64,000 bases of DNA from Sphingopyxis sp. JAI128 (lineage in GTDB: Bacteria; Pseudomonadota; Alphaproteobacteria; Sphingomonadales; Sphingomonadaceae). The position numbers and the translations under genes are program-made. The notes under the pieces were generated by a model. That model was not told where the DNA came from. It did no database searches and saw nothing but the letters and a program-made list of their open reading frames with translations. Positions 31,476 to 40,559 of the stretch are shown one piece after another (the first letter of the stretch is position 1; each line of letters opens with the position of its first letter). The stretch is from assembly GCF_014207235.1 (NCBI RefSeq), contig NZ_JACHDA010000003.1, positions 558,001-622,000 of the forward strand, given 5' to 3'.

Positions 31476-31500
31476 GGAGGTTGGAGTTGATTCGGGTGGA

Positions 31501-32415
31501 CTAATGCTTGCGCCCGAAATCGGGCGCCGCGTCATCCTGACCCTGTTCGATGATCGAGCGACGGATCGCGCGCGTGCGCGTGAACCAGTCTTCGAGCTTG
31601 GCACCGTCGCCGCGCCGGATCGCCTGCTGGAGCGCCGTCAGATCCTCGTTGAAGCGTTGCAAGGTTGCTAGCACCGCATCCTTGTTGGCGAGGAAAACGT
31701 CGCGCCACATCACCGGATCGCTCGCCGCGATACGCGTGAAATCGCGGAAACCCCCCGCCGAATATTTGATCACCTCGCTCTCGGTGACCTCTTCGAGTTC
31801 GCTCGCGGTGCCGACGATCGTATAGGCGATAAGGTGCGGCAGGTGACTCGTCACCGCCAGCACCATGTCGTGGTGGGCCGCATCCATCGTCTCGACCCGC
31901 GCGCCGAGTGCCTGCCAGAAGCCCGTCACTGCCGCCACCGCTTCGCCCGGCGCACCCGCGCCGGGAGTGACGATGCACCAGCGGCCGTCGAACAGGGTCG
32001 CAAAACCCGCGGCGGGTCCGCTATTCTCCGTCCCCGCGACCGGATGCGCGGGAATGACGATATGATCGGGCAGCGTCTTTGCCAGCGCCTCGGCGACGCC
32101 CGCCTTCGATGAACCGACGTCCGAGATGATCGCGCCGGCCTTCAATCCCGGCGCGATCGCTGCGGCCGCGTCGGCCATGCGCCCGACCGGAACTGCAAGG
32201 ATGACGAGGTCGGCGTCGGCCACGGCCGCGGCTGCATCGTCGGCAATCGTTTCGCAAAGCCCGAGTTCGCGCGCGAGCGTGCGCACCTCGGCGCTGGCAT
32301 CGTGGCCGGTGACCGCCACGTGCGGCAGCCGTTCTTCGACCGCGCGTGCGATCGAAGAGCCGATCAGGCCCAGCCCGACGACCGCGACGCGATCGACGCT
32401 CGACGCTTTTGGCAT
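31501..32415 (-). CDS. tyrA: Prephenate/arogenate dehydrogenase family protein
   Basis: A 304-residue NAD(P)-dependent enzyme of tyrosine biosynthesis. The Rossmann start is RVAVVGLGLIGSSIARAVEE; further motifs are DLVILAVPVGRMADAAAAIA, ISDVGSSKAGVAEALAKTLP, IPAHPVAGTENSGPAAGFAT and SHLPHLIAYTIVGTASELEE, with YSAGGFRDFTRIAASDPVMW near the C-terminus. This is the stand-alone TyrA type without chorismate mutase; whether it uses prephenate or arogenate (alphaproteobacterial enzymes are often cyclohexadienyl dehydrogenases) cannot be read from sequence by eye. Its start overlaps the hisC stop by one base. Confidence 0.92.
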   Translation of the reverse strand: MPKASSVDRVAVVGLGLIGSSIARAVEERLPHVAVTGHDASAEVRTLARELGLCETIADDAAAAVADADLVILAVPVGRMADAAAAIAPGLKAGAIISDVGSSKAGVAEALAKTLPDHIVIPAHPVAGTENSGPAAGFATLFDGRWCIVTPGAGAPGEAVAAVTGFWQALGARVETMDAAHHDMVLAVTSHLPHLIAYTIVGTASELEEVTESEVIKYSAGGFRDFTRIAASDPVMWRDVFLANKDAVLATLQRFNEDLTALQQAIRRGDGAKLEDWFTRTRAIRRSIIEQGQDDAAPDFGRKH

Positions 32416-33530
32416 CAGCCGTTCAGCGCCGCGCGGATCGCCGCCGCGAGCCCGCGCGTCTCATCCTCGGTGCCGATCGTCATGCGCAGCGCATTCGGCA
32501 GCCCCTGCCCGGGCAGCCAGCGGACGATATAGCCCGCGTCCATCAGCCGGTTATAGACGGTCTCGGCGCTCGTATCGCCCTCGAACAGCACGAGCAGGAA
32601 ATTGCACGCCGACGGAATGACGCGCACGCCATGGTTGCCGAGGCTTTCGAGTTCGCCCGCGAGCCACGCGCGCCACTTCGCATTATGGTCGCGGCTGTGC
32701 GCGACGAACTCCGCATCGCCGAGCGCCGCGACCGCCGCGGCCTGCCCCGCGCGCGTGACATTGAACGGCAGGCGAATGCGGTGCAGCGCCGAAATCACTT
32801 CGGCCGCAGCATAGCCCCAGCCGATGCGCTCGGCGGCCAGCCCGTGAATCTTCGAAAAGGTGCGTGTGACGAACACGTTCGGCTGCGTCTTGGCGAGTTC
32901 GAGCCCGCCATCGTCCTCGGCTTCCGAGAGATATTCGGAATAGGCCTGGTCGATCACGAACAGCACATTCTTGGGCAGCCCGGCATAGAGCCGCGCGACC
33001 TCTTCGCATGTCGCGAGCGTGCCCGTCGGGTTATTGGGGTTGGCGAGATAGACGACGCGCGTCTTGTCGGTCACCGCTGCGAGCAGCGCATCGACGTCGG
33101 TCGCATAATCCTTGTCGTCGGCCTCGACCGGCACCGCGCCGACGCGCCGCGCCGCGATCTCGTAGACCGCAAAGCCGTACCGCACATAGAGGATCTCGTC
33201 GCCCGCCCCCGCATAGGTCCCCGCCGCGAGATGGAGCAATTCGTCCGAGCCGTTGCCGCAGATGATCCGCGCCGGGTCGAGGTCGAACTTGGCCGCGATC
33301 GCAGCGCGCAGTTGGGTCGAGCCCGGATCGGGATAGCGCGACAGCGCATCGGCCGCAGCCTGCACGGCAGCGAATGCCGCGCGCGCCTTTTCGCCCGTAC
33401 CGAGCGGATTTTCATTCGCGCTGAGCTTGATCAGCGGGCGCCCGTCGGCACCTGCGGACTTGCCGGGAACATAGGGAGCGATGCCGCCGATCCACGGCTT
33501 GGGCGTAAGGGTCTGGGTCGCTTTGGTCAT
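32415..33530 (-). CDS. hisC: Histidinol-phosphate aminotransferase
   Basis: A 371-residue PLP enzyme of the HisC family. I use the ATG at 33530 ([20 protein letters not shown]); an upstream in-frame start at 33569 adds a basic tail unlike the family. Motifs are [78 protein letters not shown] and the PLP-lysine region [18 protein letters not shown]. Next to a tyrA-type gene such enzymes often also act as aromatic aminotransferases, so a dual histidine and tyrosine role is likely in this operon. It is divergent from metX. Confidence 0.92.
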   Translation of the reverse strand: MTKATQTLTPKPWIGGIAPYVPGKSAGADGRPLIKLSANENPLGTGEKARAAFAAVQAAADALSRYPDPGSTQLRAAIAAKFDLDPARIICGNGSDELLHLAAGTYAGAGDEILYVRYGFAVYEIAARRVGAVPVEADDKDYATDVDALLAAVTDKTRVVYLANPNNPTGTLATCEEVARLYAGLPKNVLFVIDQAYSEYLSEAEDDGGLELAKTQPNVFVTRTFSKIHGLAAERIGWGYAAAEVISALHRIRLPFNVTRAGQAAAVAALGDAEFVAHSRDHNAKWRAWLAGELESLGNHGVRVIPSACNFLLVLFEGDTSAETVYNRLMDAGYIVRWLPGQGLPNALRMTIGTEDETRGLAAAIRAALNG

Positions 33531-33582
33531 GCCGCGCCGTTTAACGGCTGTGCGCCCCAAGTCCAGCACCTAGTCCAGCACG

Positions 33583-33611
33583 TTGACACGCCCCGCCGGG
33601 CCGCTTAGCCC
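33583..33611 (+). promoter_or_regulatory. Putative metX promoter
   Basis: TTGACA at 33583-33588 and TAGCCC at 33606-33611 are 17 bases apart, ending about ten bases before the metX ATG at 33622. The consensus -35 is good and the -10 is poor. The resulting leader would be very short, which leaves no room for a SAM riboswitch of the type found before metX in some other alphaproteobacteria. Confidence 0.4.
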
Positions 33612-33621
33612 CGCGCGCATC

Positions 33622-34743
33622 ATGGCGAGCCTGCTCCACCAGATTCAGCATCAAGGCGTGACGATTAACGCGCCGCTGCCGCTCGACAGCGGACAGGTGC
33701 TGCCATCGGTGACGATCGCGTGGCAAAGCTATGGCACGCTCAACGCCGACAGGTCGAACGCGGTGCTGATCTGCCATGCGCTCACCGGCGACCAATATGT
33801 CGCGAGCGACCATCCCGCGACCGGCAAGCCGGGCTGGTGGGCGCGCATGGTCGGCCCCGGCAAGCCGATCGACACCGACCGCTTCCACGTCATCTGCGCC
33901 AATGTGCTGGGCAGCTGCATGGGAACGAGCGGCCCGGCGACCCCCGATGCAGCGACGGGCGCTCCGCTCGGCATGGCCTTTCCCGTCATCACCATCACCG
34001 ACATGGTGCGCGCGCAGGCGATGCTGCTCGATCATCTCGGTATTTCGCGCCTGCACGCCGTCGTTGGCGGGTCGATGGGGGGAATGCAGACGCTCGCCTG
34101 GGCCGCGACCTATCCCGAGCGGCTTGCCTCGGCGCTCGTGATCGCGAGCGCGGCGCGCCACTCGGCGCAGAATATCGCGTTCCACGAGGTGGGGCGGCAG
34201 GCGATCATGGCCGACCCGGACTGGCAGGACGGCCAATATTATGGCAGCGCGCGCGCCCCGACCAAGGGCCTCGCGGTCGCGCGCATGGCGGCGCACATAA
34301 CCTATCTCTCCGAGGAAGGGCTGACCGAGAAGTTCGGCCGCCGGCTGCAGGCGCGCGACATCAAGAGTTTCGGTTTCGATGCCGATTTCCAGGTCGAATC
34401 CTATCTGCGGCATCAGGGGCTGGCCTTCACCGACCGCTTCGACGCCAACGCCTACCTTTATATCACGCGCGCAATGGACTATTTCGACCTCGCCGACCCG
34501 CACGACGGGCGCCTCGCGGGCGCGTTCGCGACGGCGAAGGACGTGCGCTTCACGCTCGTCAGCTTCGATACCGACTGGCTCTATCCGACCTCCGAATCGC
34601 GCCGGATCGTCCAGGCGCTGCAAAGCGTCGGTGCCGCGGCGAGCTTCGTCGAGCTGTCGGCGCCCTTCGGCCACGACAGCTTCCTTCTCGACGTCCCCGC
34701 GCTCGACCGCCTCGTCGCCGGCGCGCTCGGATCGGGTTTCTGA
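33622..34743 (+). CDS. metX: Homoserine O-acetyltransferase (MetX family)
   Basis: A 373-residue alpha/beta-hydrolase that activates homoserine for methionine synthesis. The nucleophile elbow is [15 protein letters not shown], the oxyanion/early region is [15 protein letters not shown], and the acid and base of the triad are expected in [16 protein letters not shown] and [16 protein letters not shown]. The segment [20 protein letters not shown] is diagnostic for MetX. Acetyl versus succinyl specificity is not settled by family membership alone. The ATG at 33622 is preferred to the open frame from 33583. Its stop overlaps the metW start by one base. Confidence 0.93.
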   Translation: MASLLHQIQHQGVTINAPLPLDSGQVLPSVTIAWQSYGTLNADRSNAVLICHALTGDQYVASDHPATGKPGWWARMVGPGKPIDTDRFHVICANVLGSCMGTSGPATPDAATGAPLGMAFPVITITDMVRAQAMLLDHLGISRLHAVVGGSMGGMQTLAWAATYPERLASALVIASAARHSAQNIAFHEVGRQAIMADPDWQDGQYYGSARAPTKGLAVARMAAHITYLSEEGLTEKFGRRLQARDIKSFGFDADFQVESYLRHQGLAFTDRFDANAYLYITRAMDYFDLADPHDGRLAGAFATAKDVRFTLVSFDTDWLYPTSESRRIVQALQSVGAAASFVELSAPFGHDSFLLDVPALDRLVAGALGSGF

Positions 34744-35330
34744 TGGCGCTGCGCCCCGACCTCGCGATCATCGCCGACGCTCTGCCGTCATCGGCGCGTG
34801 TGCTCGATGTCGGCTGCGGCGACGGCGAGTTGATGGTTGCACTGCGGGGCAAGGGGGTCGACGCGCGCGGGCTCGAAATCGACCCCGCGAACGTCACCGC
34901 AGCGATCGCGCGCGGCCAGTCGGTGGTGCAGGGCGACGCGAACCGCGACCTTGCCGACTATCCCGACGACGCCTTCGACTATGCGATCCTGTCGCAGACG
35001 CTGCAGACGACCGAGCGACCCGACCGCGTCGTCGACGAACTGCTGCGCATCGCGCCGCGCGCCTTCGTCAGCTTTCCCAATTTCGCCCACTGGCGCATCC
35101 GCCTTGCGCTCTTGTGGGGCGGGCGCATGCCGGTGACGCGGCTGCTGCCGGTCGCGTGGTACGAAACGCCGAATATCCACCATGTCACGGTCAGCGACTT
35201 TCGCGACCTCGTCCGCGACAGGGGCATCCGGGTCGAGCGCGTCTGGCACCTGTCGGGCGACAAGCCGGCCAGCGACGCCGCCGCCAGCTGGCGGGCCGAA
35301 CATGCGATCTTCCTGATCGCGCGCGGCTGA
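34743..35330 (+). CDS. metW: Methionine biosynthesis protein MetW
   Basis: A 195-residue methyltransferase-fold protein with SAM motif I ARVLDVGCGDGELMVALRGK, followed by DARGLEIDPANVTAAIARG, DDAFDYAILSQTLQTTERPD and the MetW signatures FVSFPNFAHWRIRLALLWGG, MPVTRLLPVAWYETPNIH and HVTVSDFRDLVRDRGI. MetW is almost always encoded directly after metX and is thought to be needed for MetX activity. Its start overlaps the metX stop (TGATG). A hairpin follows immediately after its stop. Confidence 0.94.
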   Translation: MALRPDLAIIADALPSSARVLDVGCGDGELMVALRGKGVDARGLEIDPANVTAAIARGQSVVQGDANRDLADYPDDAFDYAILSQTLQTTERPDRVVDELLRIAPRAFVSFPNFAHWRIRLALLWGGRMPVTRLLPVAWYETPNIHHVTVSDFRDLVRDRGIRVERVWHLSGDKPASDAAASWRAEHAIFLIARG

Positions 35331-35356
35331 GTCCCGAAGTCGCAGGCGACAGGGAC
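35331..35356. terminator. Bulged hairpin after metW
   Basis: Immediately after the metW stop, GTCCC (35331-35335) pairs with GGGAC (35352-35356) and GTCGC (35339-35343) with GCGAC (35346-35350), giving an interrupted stem-loop. No T-run follows. It may be the 3' boundary between metW and the convergent DUF1993 gene, or a remnant of an interspersed repeat. A second palindromic stretch with CCGCGG arms lies next to the DUF1993 stop. Confidence 0.35.
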
Positions 35357-35386
35357 GGGAGCGACGGGAGCGTAGCGGATCCGCGG

Positions 35387-35899
35387 CTAGTCCGCGGCCG
35401 GTACCTTGTGGCGGGCCATATGCGGCATGAAATCCATCTTGCCGATGGCGAGCCCCGCATCGCGCAGCAAGGCATAGGCCATCGTCACGTGAAAATAGAA
35501 GTTCGGCATTATCCAGTCGCGAACATCTTCTTCGGAAGACATCACAAAGCGCACGCCATTTGGCAATGTCAGATCGACCGTTGCTTCGGCGTCGGCCCAT
35601 CGCTCAGGGTCGGCCTGATCAACCAGCGCGCGGACCGCGGCAATCCGCTGACGAATCTCTGCAAGCGAGGTATATGTGGTTTCTTCGAGCGGGACCGCCG
35701 TACCACCCACTTGATTGAGGGCCAGAAGCACTTGATTCAAAGCGACGCGGAACTGAAGCTCGAGCGGGAACATATCCTCGGTCAGTTTTGCGGCAAGCAC
35801 ATCGTCCGGCATCTTGGCATCGACCGCCTTGCCGACAAGATGCTCGAGCGTGCCGAGCATGTTGGCAAAAGTCATTCGCGCTGATTGAGCGTAAGGCAT
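35387..35899 (-). CDS. DUF1993 family protein
   Basis: A 170-residue protein: MPYAQSARMTFANMLGTLEH, DMFPLELQFRVALNQVLLAL, LAEIRQRIAAVRALVDQADP, NGVRFVMSSEEDVRDWIMPN and a C-terminal NFYFHVTMAYALLRDAGLAI. These match the DUF1993 pattern, a four-helix-bundle family related to DinB-like proteins. No function is established. Codon use is slightly less GC-biased than its neighbours (for example several AAT/TTG/ATA codons), which could hint at later acquisition, but the signal is weak. It faces metW tail to tail and precedes the tetR gene's 3' end. Confidence 0.82.
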   Translation of the reverse strand: MPYAQSARMTFANMLGTLEHLVGKAVDAKMPDDVLAAKLTEDMFPLELQFRVALNQVLLALNQVGGTAVPLEETTYTSLAEIRQRIAAVRALVDQADPERWADAEATVDLTLPNGVRFVMSSEEDVRDWIMPNFYFHVTMAYALLRDAGLAIGKMDFMPHMARHKVPAAD

Positions 35900-35929
35900 C
35901 GCATATCCCTGTAATTGGCGGCCGGGCCT

Positions 35930-36565
35930 TCAATCCTTCTTTTTCAGGCCATTGGCCAGCATGTCATTCGCGATCCGGGCAATTTCGGAAATGTCGCTCT
36001 CGGTGTCCCACAGACCGTAGCGCATCCCCAGAAACACATTCATGCCGCCGATCGCCCAGGCGTGGATCTCGCCGACGTCGGCGCGGATTTCGCCGCGCCC
36101 TGCGCCCGCCTCCAGGCGCTGCCGGATGCGCTCGACGGTCGTTTCATAGTGGCGGCGATAGCTGGCGTAATCGACGAATTCGGCCTCGTCGATGATGCGG
36201 TAAATCTCCTTATGCTCGCGCACGAAGCCCAGATAGGATTCGAGTCCGATGCGTTCGGCGCTGATCTCGTCGGGCGCCGCCTGCACCAGCGGCGTGACAT
36301 GGTCGCGCAACTGTTCGCTCATGTAGCGGACGAGCGCCTGGAAGATCTCCTCCTTTGAATCGAAATAGGTGTAGAAGCTGCCGAGCGCGGTGCCGGCGCG
36401 GCGCGTAATCGCGCTGATCGATGCATCGTGAAAGCCGCGCTCGCCGAATTCGACCGCCGCCGCGTCGAGCAGCTTGCGAAGCGTCCGGCGGCCGCGCTCG
36501 GTGCGCGGCGTCTTGTCGCGCGCATCGCTTCCCGCATTTCCTGTCGCGACTGGCGGTTGGTCCAT
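35930..36565 (-). CDS. TetR/AcrR-family transcriptional regulator
   Basis: A 211-residue regulator. I use the ATG at 36565 (MDQPPVATGNAGSDARDKTP), preceded by ggaggggagacgaagg; in-frame ATGs at 36607 and 36676 are possible but lie in sequence typical of promoter DNA. The HTH is RTLRKLLDAAAVEFGERGFH followed by DASISAITRRAGTALGSFYT and YFDSKEEIFQALVRYM. The C-terminal domain (about 85-205) has the YRIIDEAEFVDYASYRRHYE and AWAIGGMNVFLGMRYGLWD segments of TetR_C proteins linked to lipid or acyl-CoA genes. It is divergent from the TonB receptor at 36773 and probably regulates it. Confidence 0.9.
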   Translation of the reverse strand: MDQPPVATGNAGSDARDKTPRTERGRRTLRKLLDAAAVEFGERGFHDASISAITRRAGTALGSFYTYFDSKEEIFQALVRYMSEQLRDHVTPLVQAAPDEISAERIGLESYLGFVREHKEIYRIIDEAEFVDYASYRRHYETTVERIRQRLEAGAGRGEIRADVGEIHAWAIGGMNVFLGMRYGLWDTESDISEIARIANDMLANGLKKKD

Positions 36566-36772
36566 GGCTGCCTTCGTCTCCCCTCCGTCGCTGCCCCCAC
36601 CCTGCATCGTGGCTTTTCGGCACCACAGGCAAGCAAAAAACGACAAATGCATATTCCAAGTTGAAACTTGGTTCATGTTTCATTATTGGACGCAGCGCGG
36701 CTTGGCAAGCACCGGCCCAAAGAAAAGCAGAACCAGGGTGGCGTGGGGTCACCCGAGACATGGGAGACTCAT

Positions 36773-39154
36773 ATGCGTCCTTTCGCCCCCCGGCTGCGTC
36801 GCGCGGTCCTTGCCACCAGCGCCCTTTCGATGATCGCCTTCACGCCCGCAGCCTTTGCGCAGGACGCCGGCGCCAACGATGCAAATGATGACGAGATTAT
36901 CGTGACGGCACGCCGCCGCGACGAACGACTGCTCGATGTTCCGGTCGCGGTCACCGCGATTTCGGGCGACGCGCTCGAAGCGCGGGGCGCGCTCGATCTG
37001 ACCGATGTCGCGAACATCACCCCCAATACGACGCTCGAGACCTCGCGCGGGACCAATTCGACGCTCAGCGCCTTCATCCGCGGCGTCGGCCAGCAGGATC
37101 CCGTCCCGGGTTTCGAGGCGGGTGTCGGCATCTATCTCGGCGATGTCTATCTGAACCGTCCTCAGGCGGCGGTCCTCGACATTTACGATGTCGAGCGGAT
37201 CGAGGTGCTGCGCGGCCCGCAGGGGACGCTCTATGGCCGCAACACGATCGGCGGGGCGGTCAAATATGTCACCAAGTCGCTGCCGCAGGATTTCAGCCTG
37301 AAGGCGCGCGCGACCTATGGCACCTACGACCAGGCCGAAGGCGTGCTGACGGTGAGCGCGCCGATCGGCGACATGCTGCGCGTGGGCGGTTCGCTCGCGC
37401 GACTGTCGCGCGGCGGGTTCGGCGACAATCTGAACATCCCCGGCGTCGAAAATTACAACAAGGACGTCTGGGGGAGCCGCGGCACGATCGAATTTGGGGG
37501 CTATGACGCGCCCGTCCTCATCCGCCTGTCGGGCGACTATACGCGCGACAAGTCGGATCCGCGTAACGGCCACCGCCTGATCCCCGGCCTGCTGTCGGGC
37601 GCGCCCGTCCTCGACGATGTCTATGACACGCGCGCCGGACTTAACGCGCCGAAGCAGGATGTCGAAGCATGGGGCCTCGCGCTCAACGTCACCGCCGAGC
37701 TCAGCGACAATCTGACGCTCCGCTCGATCAGCGCCTGGCGCAAGGACGACAGCTTCACGCCGATCGATTTCGACGCGCTGCCCGCGGTCGATGTCGACGT
37801 GCCCGCCGTCTATCGCAACGAACAGCTGAGCCAGGAATTCCAGCTCCTTTATGAAAGCGACCGGGTGCACGGCCTCGTGGGCTTCTATTATCTCGACGCG
37901 CGCGCCTATACCAAGTTCGACGTGATCCTTGCCGAAACCGGCCCGCTGCTGCCGACTCCGGTTCCCGTCGCGCTCGGTTTCGGCCAAAAAACGATCGGCG
38001 ACGTACGCACCGATAGCTGGTCGGTGTTCGGCGACGTCACCTTCGACGTGACCGACCGGCTGCACCTGTCGGTCGGCGGGCGCTATACCGTCGACAATCG
38101 CGACAGCTATATCTTCAAGACCAACCAGATCCTCGGCGCCGATCCCGAATTCGGCGGCGAGAGCGTCCCGATCGGCGCGCCGATCACCGATTTCGACGGC
38201 AAGGCGCGCTTCAAGAAATTCACCCCGCGCGCTTCGGTGTCGTTCGACGTCCACGACGACCTGATGATCTATGCTTCCTATTCAAAGGGCTTCAAGGGCG
38301 GCGGTTTCGACCCGCGCGGCAGCGCGAACGTCCGCGCGATCGATATCAACAACGACGGTATCTTCGCCTATGACGAGATCTACAATTTCTTCCTGTTCGA
38401 ACCCGAAACGGTCGACAGCTACGAAGCCGGGATCAAGGGCGCGTCGGCGAATGGAGACGTCAATTTCGCGCTGACGGGATTCTACGCCGATTACAAGAAT
38501 GTCCAGATTCCGGGCTCGGTCGGCATCGACGCGAATAACGACGGCGTTTTCGAAGGCTTTTCGGGCGTTACCACCAACGCCGCCTCGGCAACTTTCAAGG
38601 GCCTGGAGCTCGAAACCTCGGCACGCTTCGCGCATGATTTCGCAGGCGCGGGGTCGCGCATGACCTTTTCCGGCACGCTCGGCTATATCGATGCGCAATA
38701 TGACGAGTTTATCGGCAACCTCGGCACCGACGTGTCGGATATCACCGATATCCAGAACACGCCGACCTGGACCGCATCGGGCACGCTCGGCGCGCTGGTT
38801 CCCATGGGCGACGGCGACCTCAACCTGTCGACCACCGTCTCCTATCGGAGCAAGACGCAGCAGTTCGAATATCCCAGCCCCTATCTCGACCAGAAGGGCT
38901 ATGCGCTGTGGGACGCCAGCCTCGTCTATAATTTCGCCGGCGACCGCTATTCGATCGGCCTCCATGCAAAGAATATCCTCGACAAACAATATAAGACGTC
39001 GGGCTATCAGTTCCTTCTGACCAGCCCGACCACGGGCCTGCCGCTTGCGGCACCGAACGGGAATCCGATCCCGTCGCTTGGCCGCGAAGGCATCGCGACC
39101 GCCTTCTACGGAAACCCGCGCCAGCTATTCGTGACCGGCACGGTCAAATTCTGA
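36773..39154 (+). CDS. TonB-dependent receptor (substrate unknown)
   Basis: A 793-residue outer-membrane receptor with a signal peptide (about 1-30, ending FTPAAFAQ) and a TonB-box-like DDEIIVTARRRDERLLDVPV at about 38-57. The plug reads ALEARGALDLTDVANITPNT, STLSAFIRGVGQQDPVPGFE, GVGIYLGDVYLNRPQAAVL and RIEVLRGPQGTLYGRNTIGG. The barrel ends LFVTGTVKF. This is the FecA/CirA-like receptor type abundant in sphingomonads. The divergent TetR gene and the following glutarate genes suggest a carboxylate, lipid or aromatic substrate, but sequence does not show it. The 207-base gap before it contains the divergent promoters. A strong terminator follows. Confidence 0.9.
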   Translation: MRPFAPRLRRAVLATSALSMIAFTPAAFAQDAGANDANDDEIIVTARRRDERLLDVPVAVTAISGDALEARGALDLTDVANITPNTTLETSRGTNSTLSAFIRGVGQQDPVPGFEAGVGIYLGDVYLNRPQAAVLDIYDVERIEVLRGPQGTLYGRNTIGGAVKYVTKSLPQDFSLKARATYGTYDQAEGVLTVSAPIGDMLRVGGSLARLSRGGFGDNLNIPGVENYNKDVWGSRGTIEFGGYDAPVLIRLSGDYTRDKSDPRNGHRLIPGLLSGAPVLDDVYDTRAGLNAPKQDVEAWGLALNVTAELSDNLTLRSISAWRKDDSFTPIDFDALPAVDVDVPAVYRNEQLSQEFQLLYESDRVHGLVGFYYLDARAYTKFDVILAETGPLLPTPVPVALGFGQKTIGDVRTDSWSVFGDVTFDVTDRLHLSVGGRYTVDNRDSYIFKTNQILGADPEFGGESVPIGAPITDFDGKARFKKFTPRASVSFDVHDDLMIYASYSKGFKGGGFDPRGSANVRAIDINNDGIFAYDEIYNFFLFEPETVDSYEAGIKGASANGDVNFALTGFYADYKNVQIPGSVGIDANNDGVFEGFSGVTTNAASATFKGLELETSARFAHDFAGAGSRMTFSGTLGYIDAQYDEFIGNLGTDVSDITDIQNTPTWTASGTLGALVPMGDGDLNLSTTVSYRSKTQQFEYPSPYLDQKGYALWDASLVYNFAGDRYSIGLHAKNILDKQYKTSGYQFLLTSPTTGLPLAAPNGNPIPSLGREGIATAFYGNPRQLFVTGTVKF

Positions 39155-39178
39155 CCGGGCGGTTTGTAAAAAGGGGGC

Positions 39179-39210
39179 AAGGGGCGCTAGCGACGGCGCC
39201 CCTTTTCTTT
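39179..39210 (+). terminator. Intrinsic terminator of the TonB receptor gene
   Basis: GGGGCGC (39181-39187) pairs with GCGCCCC (39196-39202) over an eight-base loop and is followed by TTTTCTTT (39203-39210). It lies about 25 bases after the receptor stop. Confidence 0.88.
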
Positions 39211-39229
39211 GGCGACGCAACGTCCGTTT

Positions 39230-39350
39230 TGGGGTGGGGAGGGGGACCGCGCCGCAGGGCGTGGTGGAGGGCCCGCAGCGTCGCGCCATTTGCCCCTCCG
39301 TCAGCGCTTCGCGCTGCCACCTCCCCATGCCTGCGGCACGGGGAGGATCT
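39230..39350. repeat. REP-like GC-rich intergenic element
   Basis: The stretch contains GGGGTGGGGAGGGGGACCGC, a GTGGTGGAGGG block, CCCCTCCGTCAGCGCTTCGC and CTGCCACCTCCCCATG. Purine-rich G blocks on the left mirror C-rich blocks on the right, and AGCGCTTCGCGCT folds into a small hairpin. It is the kind of interspersed palindromic element found in many sphingomonad intergenic regions. No coding frame in it is convincing. It fills the gap of about 200 bases between the terminator and the leftward CoA-transferase gene. Confidence 0.5.
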
Positions 39351-39413
39351 TATGACAACTATCGGTCAATAGCTGCCCTGCGTGCACCGGCAGCAACCGG
39401 TCGGAACCCGGAG

Positions 39414-40559
39414 TCAATCGCCTAGCGCCGGCGCGCCTGTCGATGCCACCATGCGCTCGCCATCGATCACGATCGGACTTGCGACCCCGTCGATGGACGC
39501 GCCCTCGGGCCGGAAACGCATGCCGCGTGCGATAACCTGCGGGTCGGAAAACACCTGCGCCAGATCGTTGATCGGCCCCGCCGGCACCCCCGCCGCCTCG
39601 AGCGCGAGCGACAGGGGCTGCGCGTTCCACGCCGCGATCTTTGCGGCGAGCAGCGGGATCAGTTCGGCGCGGTTCGCAAGCCGCGCGGCATTGTTGACGA
39701 AACGCGGATCGTCGGCCCATTCGGGCACGCCCAATGTCGCGCAGAGCTTTCGATATTGCCCGTCGTTGCCGACCGCGATCACGAGCTGGCCGTCGGCGGT
39801 CGCAAAGACCTGATAAGGCACGACATTGACGTGTGCATTGCCCATCCGTTTCGGCGCAACCCCGCTCGCGAGGTAATTGGCCGCCTGGTTGGCGAGTACC
39901 GCGACCTGCGAATCGAGCAGCGCCATGTCGACATGCGCGCCCACACCGGTGGCGTCACGACGTCGCAACGCAGCCAGGATCGCAACCGCCGAATACATGC
40001 CGGTAAAGATGTCGGCATAGGCGATCCCCGCCTTTTGCGGCGCCCCGTCGGGCTCACCGGTGAGCGACATGAAGCCGCTCATCGCTTGCACGATATAATC
40101 GTAGCCCGCCCGGTGCGCGTAAGGCCCGGTCTGGCCGAAACCGGTGATCGAGCAGACGACGAGCTGCGGGAAATCTGCGCAGAGTCTTGCCGGATCGAGC
40201 CCATATTTGACGAGGCCGCCGACCTTGTAATTTTCGATGACGACATCGGCATTGGCAAGCAATGCCTGCACCTCCGCCTGCCCCTCGGCACGCGCGATAT
40301 CGATTGCCACGCTCCGCTTGCCGCGATTGCAGCTATGATAATAGGCCGCGCCAAGATTCTCGCCGTTGGCTCCGGTGACGAAGGGCGGGCCCCATTCGCG
40401 CGTATCGTCGCCCGTACCCGGCCGTTCGACCTTGATCACCTCGGCACCGAGATCGGCGAGCAACTGCCCGCACCAGGGGCCAGCGAGCACCCGCGCCAGC
40501 TCGACGACGCGGATGCCCTCAAGCGGTTTAGGCAAAGGCCGAAATGCCCGTGATCGCAC
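39414..40559 (-). CDS. Class III CoA-transferase, probably succinyl-CoA:glutarate CoA-transferase
   Basis: A 381-residue CaiB/BaiF protein. Motifs are [79 protein letters not shown] and [20 protein letters not shown]; the Asp in YADIFTG is the expected acyl-carrying residue. The ATG at 40559 gives a 32-base overlap with the upstream glutaryl-CoA dehydrogenase gene; a TTG at 40535 just before [10 protein letters not shown] is an alternative start. Beside gcdH it most likely transfers CoA to glutarate, as the human SUGCT protein does. The family is broad, so the substrate is inferred from context. Confidence 0.82.
   Translation of the reverse strand: MRSRAFRPLPKPLEGIRVVELARVLAGPWCGQLLADLGAEVIKVERPGTGDDTREWGPPFVTGANGENLGAAYYHSCNRGKRSVAIDIARAEGQAEVQALLANADVVIENYKVGGLVKYGLDPARLCADFPQLVVCSITGFGQTGPYAHRAGYDYIVQAMSGFMSLTGEPDGAPQKAGIAYADIFTGMYSAVAILAALRRRDATGVGAHVDMALLDSQVAVLANQAANYLASGVAPKRMGNAHVNVVPYQVFATADGQLVIAVGNDGQYRKLCATLGVPEWADDPRFVNNAARLANRAELIPLLAAKIAAWNAQPLSLALEAAGVPAGPINDLAQVFSDPQVIARGMRFRPEGASIDGVASPIVIDGERMVASTGAPALGD

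Noticed and set aside
32346..33608. Long plus-strand open frames opposite tyrA and hisC
   Set aside because: They are typical high-GC antisense shadows: Arg-rich, without motifs, and fully covered by well-recognised genes on the other strand. The same holds for the long frames opposite nirB, nasA, the receptor genes and the usher-like gene.
33531..33621. A SAM riboswitch before metX
   Set aside because: The gap to the divergent hisC gene is only 91 bases, and the predicted promoter leaves almost no leader; no SAM-II-like fold is visible.
35387..35899. The DUF1993 gene as a horizontally acquired island
   Set aside because: Its codon use is only slightly less GC-biased than its neighbours and it is a single gene without flanking repeats or mobility genes.
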